Positions 34,050 through 42,623 of a stretch of 64,000 nt of DNA are shown here, piece by piece. The number at the start of each line of letters is the position of its first letter. The stretch's first letter is position 1. Below the pieces are notes generated by a model. It saw only the letters and a program-made list of their open reading frames with translations. It made no database searches and was not told the origin of the DNA. The position numbers were made by a program, and so were the translations under genes. Source of the DNA: Acidipropionibacterium sp. (GTDB lineage Bacteria > Actinomycetota > Actinomycetes > Propionibacteriales > Propionibacteriaceae); the NCBI GenBank assembly GCA_022647765.1, contig JALCLH010000011.1, positions 1-64,000 on the forward strand. Reading direction: 5' to 3'.

Positions 34050-34922
34050 TGGGATCTTGTCCAGCGTCGTGGTGCCGCGGTGCAGAAATCTCTGCCCTTC
34101 GAGGTAGGTCCGTGCCAGACCGGGATGCCGGGCGCAGTGGGCCGCCAGCCTGGGCCACGAGGCGAGCCACTGCGCGGCCAGCCGCGCGCCATGGGTCTCG
34201 GTGTCGTAGTCCAGCTCCATGTCCACCGTGTCGCGGACGAGCTCCGGTGAGACCCGGGGGCCCAGGACCAAGTTCGCCAGATTCCCGCCGTGAATGACCT
34301 GCACCCACGCCGGATCCGTCACGACATTGCGCACCGGAGCCAGCTTCCGGCTGGAGGGATGGTGGAAGCTCTGGAACACGGTCCGCGGCTGCCCGTCGAG
34401 CCGCTCGATGAGTGAGATGAACGCGTTCTGCCAATAGTCGCAGCGGAACGCCTGGCCGCTGCGGTCGACCTGGAGGCCCCGCAGCAGGTTGACGTACATC
34501 TGACCCTGGCCGGCGAACTGGGACTGGACGAGAGAGACGAATCTCTTGCCGAGGGCGTCGTCGGAGTCGAAGCGGGTGGTGATGAGATAGGGCCGGTCGG
34601 CGACCTCGGCCACCGCTCTTCGCAGCGGGGCGTGCCCCCACGGCTCCTCGAGCCAGACGACCTTGAACAGACCCTCGCCGAGGGCGGGGAGCTGCTCCCG
34701 CAGCCAGTCGGGGGAGTCGGCGTCGCAGAAGACCAGCCAGTGGTCCGGACGTGTGGTCTGGGTTCGCACCGAGGCGGCGGCGGCCTGCTCGAAGAATCCG
34801 AACCGGTAGCGCAACCAGTCATCCTCGGGCGGCGGCTGCTCGGCGGTGAAGCGGACGCTGAATCGGGTCAGGATGACGTGGCGGAACAGTTTCCGGTCGA
34901 CGGATGCGGAGTCGGAGGTCAT
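34044..34922 (-). CDS. Rhamnosyltransferase-like protein (PF11316 type)
   Basis: 292 residues from ATG 34922. It has FRHVILTRFSVRFTAEQPPP, DDWLRYRFGFFEQAAAASVR, HWLVFCDADSPDWLREQL and ITTRFDSDDALGKRFVSLVQ. This is the pattern of the putative rhamnosyl transferase family, with the DXD-like DSDD near residue 125. It would modify a surface glycan. It stands alone in the toxin-antitoxin island, and its 3' end lies inside the repeat A flank. A short copy of its 3' end (VTTALDKTP-like, minus strand) recurs before repeat copy 4 at 36850-36882, evidence of a second lost copy or of recombination. Confidence 0.8.
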   Translation of the reverse strand: MTSDSASVDRKLFRHVILTRFSVRFTAEQPPPEDDWLRYRFGFFEQAAAASVRTQTTRPDHWLVFCDADSPDWLREQLPALGEGLFKVVWLEEPWGHAPLRRAVAEVADRPYLITTRFDSDDALGKRFVSLVQSQFAGQGQMYVNLLRGLQVDRSGQAFRCDYWQNAFISLIERLDGQPRTVFQSFHHPSSRKLAPVRNVVTDPAWVQVIHGGNLANLVLGPRVSPELVRDTVDMELDYDTETHGARLAAQWLASWPRLAAHCARHPGLARTYLEGQRFLHRGTTTLDKIPG

Positions 34923-35030
34923 GGTCGCCCCATCGGTTCGGTGTCGAGGACAGCGGGTCGACCCTATCGCCCCGGGGCGGTGCTCGCTTCTTCGGCCGCT
35001 CGAGGGTGGGTGTGACGGGTGTGCCCGGGT

Positions 35031-35080
35031 GGCGGAACGGCGTCCCCATGTGTGTGCGGGATCGTCAGCGCGGGGCCGTC
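35031..35080. repeat. Partial copy of the repeat A flank
   Basis: GGCGGAACGGCGTCCCCATG, then GTGTGCGGGATCGTCAGCGC matches the first half of the flank after repeat copies 2 and 3, but here without the 48-bp palindrome. It separates the glycosyltransferase from the PIN operon. Confidence 0.8.
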
Positions 35081-35131
35081 ATGCGCATGGCCTTTGAGGC
35101 CACAACTTCGCATCTCGTTGATGCCGGCGTG

Positions 35132-35698
35132 TCAACGCATATTCTGCTTCAGCTTTTCCACATGAGCGTCATAGTTCGCGATGGACGGCGGATTGCCGAG
35201 CACACGGTCAAAGTTCCGAAGCCTCGCGAGGCATTGACGCGCTTCGGCGTGGAGGAGACGATCCTTCGCCTCGGCCAGGGCTAGGATCTTGGTCGTGCTT
35301 GCCACAGGAATCGATTCTGCAATCGCGGTTCGTGCGGCGTCGTGATCATCGGTGAGGAAGACGGCGTCTATCTGGCGGCGTGTGATCACGGCGATGGTCT
35401 CTGCCTCTCCCATGTGTTTGGCTGGCGCAGTCTCGCCGGGCTTACGCATCCGCTCGGCGATAGTTTTCGAATCCACAAGTTCAACCGGGGTCGGAACCAG
35501 AGGCGTGGAGAGGAGTGAACTCCAGTAGTCCATACCGCCTAGATCCTGGACCATGGCGCTCTTCTCGCATTCACGGGCAATGGCGATGGTCCAGGCTCCG
35601 GCTCCGCGCAGGAACCATGTGAGGAGGTCCTGACGATCGATGAGGGTGAAGTTGATCAGGACGGTGTTGTCGGGGAAGAAGCGGCGCGGCACCGTCAC
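35132..35698 (-). CDS. PIN-domain-like putative toxin of the XRE-ImmA operon
   Basis: 188 residues. Features of a PIN nuclease: FPDNTVLINFTLIDR (first Asp), GEAETIAVITRRQ (conserved Glu) and AVFLTDDHDAARTA (late Asp pair). PIN toxins cut RNA with Mg2+. The start overlaps the ImmA/IrrE stop by 4 bp, so the genes are translationally coupled. With the two upstream genes it forms a likely three-part toxin - protease - regulator system. It is longer than VapC toxins (about 130 residues), with an extra C-terminal helical tail. Confidence 0.72.
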   Translation of the reverse strand: MTVPRRFFPDNTVLINFTLIDRQDLLTWFLRGAGAWTIAIARECEKSAMVQDLGGMDYWSSLLSTPLVPTPVELVDSKTIAERMRKPGETAPAKHMGEAETIAVITRRQIDAVFLTDDHDAARTAIAESIPVASTTKILALAEAKDRLLHAEARQCLARLRNFDRVLGNPPSIANYDAHVEKLKQNMR

Positions 35699-36465
35699 TC
35701 CAGACCATCGAGCAACTGGAGATCGGATGACAGATCCTCCAGGTCGGGACCGTCGACGTCCAGCTGGTCAGGACTCACCCCGAGCGCGAAGGCCAGCGAC
35801 TCGACAGGCGCGCGACCGGAGACGACGGCGTCCTCAAGTCGTGTCACGAGCTCGGTGGGGAACCGGCGCTCTGTCGCACGGGCCATGCGAACGGTGATGA
35901 GATCCCTGCCCGGCATTCCCTTCAAGTAACGGCGAAGCACCCGTTGGGTCGACCAGGAGAGGGCGTCGCGCACGTCGTCGCGGGGTGAGATATGCAGCGA
36001 ACTCAGACGGGTCGCCAGGGCGTTGGTCGAGGTGCCCCACTCCCACAGCCGTCCAGCAAGAGTGGAAAGGTCGATGGTGGACCAGTCGAGCGATCGGACC
36101 TCGACCTCGGGCATCAGAAGATCGGCGGCGAACCGGTTCGCGCGGGCTTCGCTCTCGCTGTCGGTGGCGAGGTGCTCATCGCACAAGGTGCCGCAGGCGA
36201 GGTGCCCCAGCTCGTGGGCGATTGTGAAGTTCTGTCTGAACCAGCTACCGGTCTTCGCGGCCACGATGACTGCATGGTTGCCAACGGTCATGAGATAGCC
36301 GGCACCGCTCAGGTCGGTCGTGATGACGTCTACCTGAAGGATCTGGGGCACGCGCTCGGCCAGATCGAAGGGCAGGTCATCTGAGGATCGACCGAGAAGC
36401 TCATGGACCTGTGATGCGTTGAGCCCCTGCACCGGCTGTCGCGCGGCCTGCGTCATCTGCGTCAT
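35695..36465 (-). CDS. ImmA/IrrE-family metallopeptidase
   Basis: 256 residues from ATG 36465. The zinc motif is NFTIAHELGHLACGTLCDE (HExxH), and SESEARANRFAADLLMPEVE supplies the downstream glutamate and helix. ImmA/IrrE enzymes cleave XRE-type repressors to relieve repression after stress, and the gene upstream, overlapping by 4 bp, is such a repressor. The C-terminal 90 residues (RVLRRYLKGMPGRDLITVRM) are outside the protease domain. The expected control: stress, then cleavage of the repressor, then expression of the PIN gene. Confidence 0.88.
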   Translation of the reverse strand: MTQMTQAARQPVQGLNASQVHELLGRSSDDLPFDLAERVPQILQVDVITTDLSGAGYLMTVGNHAVIVAAKTGSWFRQNFTIAHELGHLACGTLCDEHLATDSESEARANRFAADLLMPEVEVRSLDWSTIDLSTLAGRLWEWGTSTNALATRLSSLHISPRDDVRDALSWSTQRVLRRYLKGMPGRDLITVRMARATERRFPTELVTRLEDAVVSGRAPVESLAFALGVSPDQLDVDGPDLEDLSSDLQLLDGLE

Positions 36466-36797
36466 CGGTAGGCCTGTCTGTAGAGCAGCGCGATGTTGTG
36501 TAGCGTTTCCTGATCAGTCTCGGCCCCATCGGCACTGTAGGTACGGTTCGAGTCGTCGTAGCTGTGACGTGCCGCGATCCGGACCTCCATCGGATCCGGT
36601 GCCCCCGTCACCAGCCAGTGAAGAGACACGTTGAGTGAGTTGGCGATCTTCGCCAGCTCGGGTGCCGAGAACTGACGCCTACCCGACAGCGACTTGGACA
36701 GCTGCGGCGCCGTCAGACCGGCGGACTTGGCGATCTCGGCCTGCGTCACGTCAGAGCTGTTGATGCGCTCCCGGACGCGCTCACCAATGGTCTCCAT
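36462..36797 (-). CDS. XRE-family helix-turn-helix regulator
   Basis: 111 residues from ATG 36797. The N-terminal HTH is ERVRERINSSDVTQAEIAKS, then AGLTAPQLSKSLSGRRQFSA and PELAKIANSLNVSLHWLVTG, a standard XRE domain. The C-terminal 40 residues (ARHSYDDSNRTYSADGAETD) are polar, as expected of an ImmA-cleavable tail. First gene of the regulator - ImmA/IrrE - PIN operon; it probably represses that operon from the region at about 36800-36860. Confidence 0.9.
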   Translation of the reverse strand: METIGERVRERINSSDVTQAEIAKSAGLTAPQLSKSLSGRRQFSAPELAKIANSLNVSLHWLVTGAPDPMEVRIAARHSYDDSNRTYSADGAETDQETLHNIALLYRQAYR

Positions 36798-36849
36798 GAC
36801 GACAACAGTACGTTGGAGTTGCCAAAATGGAAAGATGTGGATGTGGGTG

Positions 36850-36962
36850 GTGTCAGGCGGGGTCTTGTCCAGCGCCGTGGTGATGGGCGTCGTGTCCAGG
36901 TGAGTGAGTCGTGGAGTCTGACGGCTTGTCGTTTGAGTTCAAACGACAAGCCGTCAGACTTC
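36850..36962. repeat. Palindromic repeat A, copy 4, with upstream flank
   Basis: The palindrome is at 36914-36961. The flank 36879-36913 matches the flank of copy 1 (32681-32714). Just before it, 36850-36882 matches the 3' end of the rhamnosyltransferase gene (GTCTTGTCCAGCGCCGTGGT against ATCTTGTCCAGCGTCGTGGT). Confidence 0.92.
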
Positions 36963-37038
36963 AAGCCGAGTTGTGGCGATAACGCCCCTTGTCCGGGCTA
37001 TGACGGCCGGGGCTGTGACGGGTGTGGACAAGAAATAG

Positions 37039-37047
37039 TTATCCACA
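37039..37047 (+). promoter_or_regulatory. Perfect DnaA-box-like motif upstream of the AbiEi/DUF559 gene
   Basis: TTATCCACA, the consensus DnaA box, within AGTTATCCACAGGT, 55 bp before the ATG at 37102. Two identical motifs precede the second gene of this type (45397, 45437). Its role here is unknown. Confidence 0.5.
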
Positions 37048-37101
37048 GGTGCCGTGACAGAGACTGGCCAGCCGGGGGATCGTCCCTCAAGCTCATGGCC
37101 C

Positions 37102-38032
37102 ATGAGACCACGAACCCGCGTCCCCGACTCCGTCGCCTGGCTCCTCAACCAGCAGGACGGCGTCATCACGCGGTCCCAGGCTCTTGAGCGGGGGCTCACC
37201 GATGGCGGCGTCCGATCCCTCGTCGAGTCGCGGCTGTGGCGTCCGCTCAGCCGTGGCGTCTATGCCGACGACGCTCCAGGGCTGGACGCAGTTCGCTCGG
37301 GCCGGCGTCCTCATCGGAGGGCCGGACGCCGCCCTGGGCGGGCTCGCGGCGGCCCACCTGCTCAAGATCGCCGATCCGCCCGGCGTCATCGACGTCTGGA
37401 GTCCGCTGGCCCTGGCGGGGCGGACGCGCGGCGAGTCCGTGTGGCGATTCCGGCGCGGCACCCGATCGGCGATCGGATATCTGCCGCACGCCTCCGTGGA
37501 GGAGACGGTTCTCGACCTGTGCTGCGAGGGCACCGCCGACGACATCGCGAGCTGGCTGGCACGGGCCCTCCACGATCGCATCACCACGGCGGATCGCATC
37601 GCTCGCGCGATGGAGGCGTTTCCGACGCTGCCGCGGCGGTCGCTCATCCGGGAGACCCTCGTGGTGGTCTCCGGCGGGTCGCAGAGTCCGATGGAGGTGC
37701 GATTCCAGCGTGACGTGGAGGCGGCGCACGGGCTGCCCGCCGCGGACCGTCAGGTGTCCTACTCGAAGGGCTCGAGGTCGGACATGGGGCACGACCGCTA
37801 CCGCCTCATCGTCGAGCTGGACGGGATGCTGGGGCATCGGGGGCTCGGCGAGATCCGCGACGCCCGACGGGACGCCGAGCACCTCGCCGCTGGATTCTCG
37901 ACTCTGCGGTTCGGATGGGGAGACGTGGTCGATCGCCCGTGTGAGACCGCCCTTTCCGTCGCCCGGGTGCTGCGCTCCCGAGGGTGGGCGGGGGAGTTGA
38001 GGCCGTGTGCCGGGTGCGCCATGGCGGCGTGA
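37102..38032 (+). CDS. AbiEi-like antitoxin domain with DUF559-type nuclease fold, one frameshift
   Basis: About 310 residues from ATG 37102. The N-terminus (VAWLLNQQDGVITRSQALER, then RLWRPLSRGVYA) is the AbiEi winged-helix type. Near 37275 a one-base shift moves the reading to ARAGVLIGGPDAALGGLAAA onward. The C-terminus (YRLIVELDGMLGH, RDARRDAEHLAAGFSTLRFG) matches DUF559, a Vsr-like PD-(D/E)xK fold. AbiEi proteins repress their own operon in type IV toxin-antitoxin systems; the actinobacterial AbiEi-DUF559 fusion has no assigned partner, and no AbiEii nucleotidyltransferase is next to it. It lies exactly between repeat A copies 4 and 5. Confidence 0.8.
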
Positions 38033-38101
38033 CCTGGCTGGTGGCCGGTTCGACTGTCCCGCCCGCTGCCCTGGGGTGGTTTGCCAGGTGTCACCCACCG
38101 G

Positions 38102-38149
38102 AAGTCTGACGGCTTGTCGTTTGAACTCAAACGACAAACCGTCAGACTT
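38102..38149. repeat. Palindromic repeat A, copy 5
   Basis: 48-bp palindrome with one arm mismatch and central AC where copies 1-4 have GT, as if the core were inverted. The upstream flank matches copy 3. It marks the right border of the island, 88 bp from the treY stop. Confidence 0.93.
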
Positions 38150-38237
38150 TCGCCAAGGGGAACAGGTCAGGAGCTGGGGGCCAACCACGCGTGACCGGCC
38201 AGCGACCCGGCCAACAGAGCAGAACCCCGGAACGGCG

Positions 38238-40787
38238 TCACCCCACTGGAATGAGCAGCGCCACCGGGAGGGTGTCCATCAGCTCCGCCAGCGACACCTG
38301 GCCGCCGTCCAGCTCCCGGCCGGTGAGCACGTCGCGGAAACGGCCCGCAGGCAGCACCACCTGGTGATCGGCCCAGCCGTGCCGGTCCTCCAGCACCCCG
38401 GCCAACCGGGTGGCCACCGTGATCGAGGTCACCGCGTCGGCGCCGGCCACCAGCCGGGCGAAGGCCACCGCGTGTCCGGTGGTCGACGCCACCGGGCGAT
38501 AGTCGGACTCCTCCCCGCGAAACGCCGAGGGATGCTCCCTGCGCAGCCGCAGCGCCGACGACGTCACCAGCAGCTTCTCGGCGTCCAGCTTCTCCGACTC
38601 GTGCACCCCGGCCAGCGGGTGCTCCGACCCCGGGGCCAGACGCCCCAGAAGGTCCGCCCGCAGGTCCAGATCCACCGGCTGCCGGTTGTCGGGATCCACC
38701 AGGGACAGGTCGACGATCTCGCAGCCCTGGTAGCAGTCGGGAACCCCGGGCATCGTCATCTGGATGAGCTTGCGCCCCAGGATCGCGGCCCGCTGGGCGC
38801 GGAAGGCGTGCCAGGTGAACTCGTCCAGCAGCGCCATGACGGTGCCGTCCTCCAGACACGCCGCCGCCAGCTCCAGGACGGCCTTCTCGTAGTCGGCCAC
38901 CGGATCGGTCCAGCTGGTGTGCGTCTTCGCCTCGCGCATCGCCTTGGTGAGATAGCCCGACAGCCGCTCGGCCGAGATCGGCTCGGCCCCGGCCGCGGTA
39001 CCGGGCAGACGCCAGCAGCCCATCAGGGTCTGCCACAGCAGATTCGCCGTCGCCCCGTCCACATCGTCCTTGCGCCAGGGGCGTGCGAAGGTCTCCAGCC
39101 CGCTCACCGTCATCGCCCACAGCCTCGGGTACTCCAGCAGGGTCGAGAGCCGCGCCCGCACATCGGAGGACCGCTTCGTGTCGTGGGTCGACAGGGTGGT
39201 CATCGTGGTCGGCCAGGAGTGCGCGATCTGGTCGGCGAAATTGTGGAAGTCGTCCAGGGAGACGCCGACGATGCCCGGGTCCGAGCCCACCTCGTTGACC
39301 GAGGTGTATCGCGTGTAGCGGTAGAAGGCAGTGTCCTCCTTCGACTTCGCCATCACCGGCCCGCAGGTCTGCGCGAACCGGGTGATGAACTCGTCGCGCT
39401 CCTGCTGGGCGAAGGGCTCGTGGGCCGGCCCGACGGTGCCGCAGACCAGCGAGACGATGAGATCCAGCGAGTCCGACTCATCGTCGTCCAGCCCCCGGCG
39501 GGCCCGCTCGGCGGCCTGCATGATCACCGCCTTCTCCGTCTGGGGCGCCGGCGTACCCGGCTCGATGTAGGCCCGGTAGCGGTCCATCGACACCAGCAGG
39601 GCGGTGATCGCGCGGCGGAGCTGGCGGCGGGTGTGGTCGCGCAACATGATGTCGCCGGCGCAGATCGACACCGCCAGGCTGGTGAGACGGTTCACCTCGG
39701 TGAACAGCATGTCGCCGATCACCTCGAGCTTCGCTCGCTGCACGGTGGCCGAGAAGGACGGCGCCGGGCTCTCCGGAGTCCCGGCCAGCCCCTCCCAGAT
39801 GTGGTCGAGCTCCGGCAGCCCGGTCGCCTCGCTGAACAGCCCGTCCACCCGCAGCAGCGAGTCGTAGCCCGTCGTGCCGGCGCAGGCGAAATTGTCGGGC
39901 AGGGTCTCGGAGGGCTCCAGGATCTTCTCCACCACCACCCAGGCGCCCCCGGTCGCCTCCTTCAGATCGTCCAGGTATTTGCGCGGATTCGCCAGGCCGT
40001 CGGGGTGGTCGATCCGGAACCCGTCGATCATTGTGTCGCGGTACAGCTCCAGCAACTTCGCGTGGCTGATCTGGAAGACCTCCTCGTCCTCCACCCGGAT
40101 CGCGGCCAGCGTGTCGACGTCGAAGAAGCGTCGGTAGTTCAGCTCCTCGCTGGCCACCTTCCAGTACGCCAGCCGGTACCACTGCTGGTCGAGAAGGGCC
40201 GGGAGCGGGAGATCGCCGGTGCCCGGGCGCACCGGGAAGACGTGGTCGTAGTAGACGACGACGCTCTGCCGCTCGGTGCCCGACCCGTCGGCGGTCGGGA
40301 TCTCCCGGGTCTCCAGGCGGATATTGCCATTGGACAGCTCGGTGCCGATCCGATCGCCCAGCACCGGCATCAGGACCGACAGCGAGTTCGAGAAATCGAC
40401 GTCGAACCAGCGCGAGAACGGCGAGGAGGGGCCGCGACGCAGGGCGTCCCACAGCGGCCGGTTGTGCCACAGGGGGGTCGGCACGGCCATGTGATTGGGG
40501 ACGACGTCCACCACGATCCCGATGCCGCGCTCGTGAGCGGCCGCGCACAACCGGCGGAAGGCGTCCTCCCCGCCGCATTCCGCGGAGATCCTGGTGTGAT
40601 CGACGACGTCGTAGCCGTGGGTCGAGCCCGGGGCCGCCTGCAGGATCGGGGAGCAGAACAGATGCGAGACGCCGAGCTCCTGGAAGTAGCCGAGGTGGGC
40701 TCGGGCGTCGTCGAAGCCGAAATCCGCGTTGAACTGGAGGCGGTAGGTGCTGGTGGGTGTGGTGAAGTCGCTGCCGGAAAGCGTCAC
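38238..40787 (-). CDS. treY: Maltooligosyl trehalose synthase
   Basis: 849 residues, uninterrupted, from ATG 40787. TreY (GH13) converts the reducing end of maltodextrin to a terminal alpha-1,1 linkage; TreZ then releases trehalose. Motifs: STYRLQFNADFGFDDARAHL, GYFQELGVSHLFCSPILQA, STHGYDVVDHTRISAECGG, GIVVDVVPNHMAV, IDGFRIDHPDGLANP (nucleophile Asp) and WVVVEKILEP (acid Glu). The length is normal for bacterial TreY. TreZ is on the same strand on the far side of the island, so the pair was probably once adjacent. The MHS transporter is divergent upstream. Confidence 0.96.
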   Translation of the reverse strand: MTLSGSDFTTPTSTYRLQFNADFGFDDARAHLGYFQELGVSHLFCSPILQAAPGSTHGYDVVDHTRISAECGGEDAFRRLCAAAHERGIGIVVDVVPNHMAVPTPLWHNRPLWDALRRGPSSPFSRWFDVDFSNSLSVLMPVLGDRIGTELSNGNIRLETREIPTADGSGTERQSVVVYYDHVFPVRPGTGDLPLPALLDQQWYRLAYWKVASEELNYRRFFDVDTLAAIRVEDEEVFQISHAKLLELYRDTMIDGFRIDHPDGLANPRKYLDDLKEATGGAWVVVEKILEPSETLPDNFACAGTTGYDSLLRVDGLFSEATGLPELDHIWEGLAGTPESPAPSFSATVQRAKLEVIGDMLFTEVNRLTSLAVSICAGDIMLRDHTRRQLRRAITALLVSMDRYRAYIEPGTPAPQTEKAVIMQAAERARRGLDDDESDSLDLIVSLVCGTVGPAHEPFAQQERDEFITRFAQTCGPVMAKSKEDTAFYRYTRYTSVNEVGSDPGIVGVSLDDFHNFADQIAHSWPTTMTTLSTHDTKRSSDVRARLSTLLEYPRLWAMTVSGLETFARPWRKDDVDGATANLLWQTLMGCWRLPGTAAGAEPISAERLSGYLTKAMREAKTHTSWTDPVADYEKAVLELAAACLEDGTVMALLDEFTWHAFRAQRAAILGRKLIQMTMPGVPDCYQGCEIVDLSLVDPDNRQPVDLDLRADLLGRLAPGSEHPLAGVHESEKLDAEKLLVTSSALRLRREHPSAFRGEESDYRPVASTTGHAVAFARLVAGADAVTSITVATRLAGVLEDRHGWADHQVVLPAGRFRDVLTGRELDGGQVSLAELMDTLPVALLIPVG

Positions 40788-40891
40788 GTTTCCACCCTAC
40801 GGGCTGGTCGAAGGGGCTGTTTGTGGTGCGATGTGTCCAAGTCGTGAGATGGTTTTGATCACGATGAGAGACGAGCGCATGATCGTGAGTC

Positions 40892-42370
40892 ATGAGTAAC
40901 GCAATCGACACATCACCCCAGGCAGTGACGAGACCGGCCGGCAACTCCAAGCTCCGGATTATCGTGTCCTCCCTGGTGGGGACGACGATTGAGTTCTACG
41001 ACTTCTACGTCTACGCGACCGCCGCGATCTCCGTCTTCCCGCTGCTGTTCTTCCACTCGGCCTCCGCCACCGGAGCCCTGCTGGCCTCGCTGGCCACCTT
41101 CGGCGTCGCCTTCGTCGCCCGGCCGGTCGGCTCGGTGGTCTTCGGGCACTACGGGGACCGGGTCGGGCGCAAGGCGACCCTGGTCGCATCCCTGCTCACC
41201 ATGGGCGTCGCCACCGTGATCATCGGCCTGCTGCCCACCTATGCGCAGATCGGCGTCTGGGCCCCCGCGATGCTCGCCATCATGCGGTTCTGCCAGGGCA
41301 TGGGACTGGGCGGCGAATGGTCCGGCGCCTCCCTGCTGGCCGGCGAGAACGCCCGCAAGGGCAAGCGCGGATTCGACTCGATGTGGCCCCAGCTGGGCGC
41401 TCCGATCGGCTTCGCGCTGGCCAACGGCTTCTTCCTGCTGCTCACCGTGGTGATGCACTACGACTCCACCAGCGCCACCACCAACCACACCTTCCTGGTC
41501 TGGGGATGGCGGCTGCCCTTCCTGTTCTCCTCGGTGATCGTGGCGCTCGGGCTGTACGTCCGCTTCAAGCTGGAGGAGACGCCGGCCTTCCAGATCACCA
41601 GGTCCCGCGGCCAGGTGGTGAAGGCCCCGGTCGCCGAGGCATTCCGGACCTCCTGGCGCCAGATCATCCAGGGCACCTTCCTGATGCTGGCGACCTACAC
41701 GCTGTTCTACCTGATGACGACCTGGATCCTGTCCTATGCCATCGGCAAGACCTCGGCCGGATTCCTGGGGATCGGCTACCAGCGCTTCCTGCTGGTCCAG
41801 ATCATCACCATCTGCGCCTTCGCCGTCACGATTCCGCTGTCGGGCCTGCTCGGTGACAGGTTCGGGCGCAAGCGCTTCCTGGCCACCACGACCGCGGCGA
41901 TCATGGTCTTCGGGCTCACCTTCTGGTTCTTCCTGGACCCGTCCCGGGTGGGCACCGGGGAGTCCGCCGATATCGTCCGGATCACGGTGTTCATGCTCAT
42001 CGGGATGGGTTTGATGGGGTTGACCTTCGGGATTCAGTCGGCCCTGCTGCCCGAGCTCTTCCCGACCAATGTGCGCTACACCGGGTCTGCGATCTCCTAC
42101 AACGTCTCCTCTATCCTCGGCGCGGCGGTGGCCCCGTTCATCGCCACCTGGCTGGCCAGCAGCTATGGGCCCGGATGGGTCGGGATCTACCTGCTCGCGA
42201 TGGGTGCGCTGACCCTGATCGCCTGCCTGACGATTCCCGAGACGAGGGATCGGGATCTGGTGACCATCGGCGAGAGTGTTGATGGGGCTGGAGCTGGCGG
42301 GGCTCGGGAGGATCGGGAGCCGGAGCTGGCCGGGATGATCGGGAGCCGGAGCTGGCCGGGAGGTAGGTGA
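40892..42370 (+). CDS. MHS-family (MFS) metabolite:H+ symporter
   Basis: 492 residues with twelve membrane segments. MHS signatures: RIIVSSLVGTTIEFYDFYVY at the start of TM1, FGHYGDRVGRKATLV (the loop 2-3 MFS motif), RFCQGMGLGGEWSGA and LGDRFGRKRFL between TM8 and TM9. Related proteins carry dicarboxylates, shikimate, proline/betaine or other acids; the sequence does not decide which. The last 40 residues (GAGAGGAREDREPELAG) are a low-complexity tail. The gene overlaps the first bases of inverted repeat B1 and is followed by a strong hairpin at 42481-42518. Confidence 0.92.
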   Translation: MSNAIDTSPQAVTRPAGNSKLRIIVSSLVGTTIEFYDFYVYATAAISVFPLLFFHSASATGALLASLATFGVAFVARPVGSVVFGHYGDRVGRKATLVASLLTMGVATVIIGLLPTYAQIGVWAPAMLAIMRFCQGMGLGGEWSGASLLAGENARKGKRGFDSMWPQLGAPIGFALANGFFLLLTVVMHYDSTSATTNHTFLVWGWRLPFLFSSVIVALGLYVRFKLEETPAFQITRSRGQVVKAPVAEAFRTSWRQIIQGTFLMLATYTLFYLMTTWILSYAIGKTSAGFLGIGYQRFLLVQIITICAFAVTIPLSGLLGDRFGRKRFLATTTAAIMVFGLTFWFFLDPSRVGTGESADIVRITVFMLIGMGLMGLTFGIQSALLPELFPTNVRYTGSAISYNVSSILGAAVAPFIATWLASSYGPGWVGIYLLAMGALTLIACLTIPETRDRDLVTIGESVDGAGAGGAREDREPELAGMIGSRSWPGGR

Positions 42371-42441
42371 ACATGTCGCCTAAGAGCTCGTGCGGAAGGC
42401 GAGACTTCGGATCCGGGCTTTAGGCGAGTGAAATGTTCACC
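42366..42441. repeat. Inverted repeat B, copy 1
   Basis: 76 bp with outer arms GGTGAACATGTCGCCTAAG and TTAGGCGAGTGAAATGTTCACC-like complement, inner GCGAGACTTCGGATCCGGGC. The inner part and the right flank are nearly identical to copy 3. Confidence 0.85.
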
Positions 42442-42480
42442 CGCCGGGCGAGCCGGGGTCAGTGGTACGCGCAAGTGCAT

Positions 42481-42518
42481 GGAGCGGGGCATTCGTCGGA
42501 AGACGGGTGCCCCGCTCC
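42481..42518 (+). terminator. GC-rich hairpin after the transporter gene
   Basis: GGAGCGGGGCA (42481-42491) pairs perfectly with TGCCCCGCTCC (42508-42518). 11-bp stem, 16-nt loop, no U-tract. Plausible terminator of the transporter transcript. Confidence 0.55.
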
Positions 42519-42552
42519 GGCGTCTTGAACCCTCCTGGTTCTTCTTGCTCAA

Positions 42553-42573
42553 CGATGTATCGTTGATATATCG
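42553..42573 (+). promoter_or_regulatory. PadR-type operator dyad
   Basis: CGATGTAT (42553-42560) and ATATATCG (42566-42573) form a dyad around 5 bp, 51 bp before the PadR start. It is AT-rich in a GC-rich setting. PadR proteins commonly bind such ATGT...ACAT-like dyads in their own promoters, so autorepression is inferred. Confidence 0.5.
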
Positions 42574-42623
42574 CTTGACCGTGGCGCCGGAGGGTGCCGC
42601 GGTCCCGGAGAAGGAGAGGAATC

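Noticed and set aside
32681..38150. CRISPR array suggested by five similar 48-bp repeats
   Set aside because: Spacing is irregular (0.5-3 kb) with genes between copies, and no cas genes are present.
38007..40847. A plus-strand open frame of more than 900 codons
   Set aside because: It is antisense to the intact, motif-complete treY gene; it is rich in Arg/His/Gln as expected of a shadow frame in GC-rich DNA.
42362..42441. Repeat B1 as a simple transcription terminator
   Set aside because: A separate perfect hairpin follows at 42481, and the same element occurs upstream of genes elsewhere, so a terminator role alone does not explain it.
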